Positions 22,365-23,528 of a stretch of 23,528 nucleotides of DNA are shown here, one piece after another. Made by a program: the position numbers and the translations under genes. The notes under the pieces were generated by a model that saw only the letters and a list, made by a program, of their open reading frames with translations, was not told the DNA's origin and did no database searches. The stretch spans positions 1-23,528 of the forward strand of contig DASPTT010000137.1 of assembly GCA_035623275.1 (NCBI GenBank), read 5' to 3'. The first letter of the stretch is position 1; each line of letters starts with the position of its first letter. Source of the stretch: DASPTT01 sp035623275. GTDB lineage: Bacteria; Actinomycetota; Acidimicrobiia; Acidimicrobiales; UBA8190.

Positions 22365-23101
22365 TGATCTCGGAAGCGAGCGTTCGTCCCGATGGCCGTC
22401 CTGGCGATGCCGTGCGGCTGACCACGATGCGCACGGCCACCAGGCGACGCCGTCCCGGGCTGGCTGTCGCCTCGGTCGCGCTGGTGGCCCTGTCGGTCGC
22501 CATCTTCTGCTCGATCTACGCCCGCGCCGGGCGGACCGACCAGGTATTGGTCGTCACCCACCTGGTGCCGCTCGGCCAGGTGATCACTACCGCCGATCTC
22601 GGCACGGTCCGCATCACGCAGGCGTCGGACCTCCCCACGATTGCGGCGTCCGACGAACCGGAGGTCGTCGGGAGGCGTGCTGCAGTGTTCCTCGCGTCCG
22701 GCACGCTGTTGACGACGAGCGCCCTCTCGGCTTCGTACGCGCCACCCACCGGTCGTGCGCTGGTGGGTGTCCAGCTCAAGACGGGCCAGCTGCCGGCCGA
22801 CGGCGTGAGTCCCGGTTCGCTCGTCGATGTGATCCTGACGGGAGCGCCGGGGAATCCGCTCGCGGCGACGGCGGTTGCGCCGTCCGCCGGCGCGGTCGGC
22901 GCGGTCTCCGGCGAGCCGACCGCCCTGGCAATCGGAACGATCCTTGCCAGCGCGGTGCCCGTTGCGGAAGTGGTCGCCACCCCAGGCGGAACCGACGTGG
23001 CCGTCGTCTCGCTCGAAGTGCCAGCCACGGCCGCGCCGACGATTGCGGCGGCGTCGACCGCAGGTCAGCTCGCCTTGGTGACCGTGAGCCCGCTTCCATG
23101 A
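22361..23101 (+). CDS. SAF-domain protein (CpaB/RcpC-like), Tad pilus
   Basis: A 246-aa product from ATG 22361 (overlapping the preceding stop). A basic N-terminus (R-R-R-R-P) leads to a membrane helix (about 33-53), then a SAF domain at ~62-122: V-L-V-V-T-H-L-V-P-L-G-Q-V-I-T-T-A-D-L and G-R-R-A-A-V-F-L-A-S-G-T-L-L. CpaB/RcpC proteins of Tad pili have this order and act in the periplasm/wall during assembly. The Ala/Gly-rich tail is like other actinobacterial members. Confidence 0.85.
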   Translation: MMISEASVRPDGRPGDAVRLTTMRTATRRRRPGLAVASVALVALSVAIFCSIYARAGRTDQVLVVTHLVPLGQVITTADLGTVRITQASDLPTIAASDEPEVVGRRAAVFLASGTLLTTSALSASYAPPTGRALVGVQLKTGQLPADGVSPGSLVDVILTGAPGNPLAATAVAPSAGAVGAVSGEPTALAIGTILASAVPVAEVVATPGGTDVAVVSLEVPATAAPTIAAASTAGQLALVTVSPLP

Positions 23102-23528
23102 CCCTTCTCGCCGTCGTCTCCGCCAAGGGTTCACCGGGGGTCACGACCTGCTCGTGTCTCATCGGTGCGGTCTGGCCGCGTCGGGACGTCCTCGTCGTCG
23201 AATGCGATCCCGGCGGCGGCGACCTGGCCCTACGTTTTGGACTATCGGTCAGGACCGGCCTCGCCAGTTACCTCTTCGCGAGGCGCGATCAGGTCTTCGA
23301 CCCCGACATCGGCATGCATGTCCAGCGACTTCCCGGGGGATTGGGCGTATTGGTCGGCCCATTGGGCGCAGATGCGGCAGCTGCGATCGACCTCGATCTC
23401 GCCAACGGTGTGCATGCCCTTCAACAGGATTGTGGGCCCAACACCGACGTGATCGCCGATCTTGGCCGGCTCGTGCCCGGCGCGCCGGGCCAGCATGCCG
23501 TGCTCGCGGCGGCGGATCGTGTCCTCCT
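23098..23528 (+). CDS. CpaE-like (MinD/ParA-type) ATPase, Tad locus, 5' part
   Basis: Starts at ATG 23098, overlapping the SAF stop as ATGA, and is open to the right edge (143 complete codons). The N-terminus M-T-L-L-A-V-V-S-A-K-G-S-P-G-V-T-T matches a deviant Walker A: the signature Lys10 is kept, but the P-loop Lys before T-T is Val15. V-V-E-C-D-P-G-G-G-D-L is the switch region of MinD/ParA proteins. In Tad loci such proteins localise pilus assembly. Because of Val15, nucleotide use is uncertain; similar K-G-x-P-G-V-T-T forms are, as I recall, common in actinobacterial Tad loci. Confidence 0.82.
   Translation, partial: MTLLAVVSAKGSPGVTTCSCLIGAVWPRRDVLVVECDPGGGDLALRFGLSVRTGLASYLFARRDQVFDPDIGMHVQRLPGGLGVLVGPLGADAAAAIDLDLANGVHALQQDCGPNTDVIADLGRLVPGAPGQHAVLAAADRVL

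Overview
The window is high-GC DNA with GTG starts, Shine-Dalgarno sites of the GAGG/AGGAGG type and many 4-nt stop/start overlaps. It carries two bacterial P450s, an F420/FMN-type split-barrel protein, an alpha/beta-hydrolase-cyclase fusion and an actinobacterial-style Tad pilus start. Together these suggest an actinobacterium, possibly of the Acidimicrobiia; the class is inference and no rRNA or other phylogenetic marker is present. No tRNA, rRNA, CRISPR array, transposase or integrase was seen.

Left part (1-6700): the 3' end of an ACT-domain gene, then a three-gene plus-strand cassette (488-2281). The cassette encodes a TasA/camelysin-like exported protein, a SipW/ER-type Ser-His signal peptidase and a small secreted Ig-like protein. 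A minus-strand stretch follows with a 75-aa unknown protein, a degenerate receiver-domain protein and a membrane-anchored GH18 glycosidase with a Thr-rich tail. A 71-aa minus gene faces away from a plus-strand pair (small membrane protein and VOC-fold protein) that ends at a strong hairpin.

Middle (6748-15331): a minus-strand DUF5666-like repeat protein; an aminoglycoside-phosphotransferase-like protein coupled by a GTGA overlap to a large CrtC/AttH-like protein; and a second paralog of that protein directly upstream. Then come a divergent MFS transporter, a convergent short-chain dehydrogenase whose stop abuts the MFS stop, and a divergent alpha/beta-hydrolase-adenylyl-cyclase fusion.

Right part (15369-21084): a minus-strand set, probably one transcription unit read from 21084 downward: P450, GNAT acetyltransferase, P450, PPOX-type flavin/F420 protein, SDR and a 2,4-diaminopentanoate-dehydrogenase-like oxidoreductase. 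It resembles the lipid/steroid/terpenoid catabolic sets of actinobacteria, but the substrate cannot be read from sequence. The GNAT has no ATG/GTG/TTG that would include its first strand; it appears to start at a CTG inside a CTGA overlap.

The last 1.9 kb (21630-23528), after a 545-bp noncoding gap holding a long inverted repeat, starts a Tad/Flp pilus locus: a secreted protein, a SAF-domain (CpaB/RcpC-like) protein and a CpaE-like ATPase with an altered P-loop. All three are joined by ATGA overlaps and the locus runs off the window. The most unusual items are the SipW-type export cassette, the phosphotransferase/CrtC-like pair with its 17-bp start-site duplication, the CTG-started GNAT between two P450s, and the cyclase whose hydrolase domain has lost its nucleophile.
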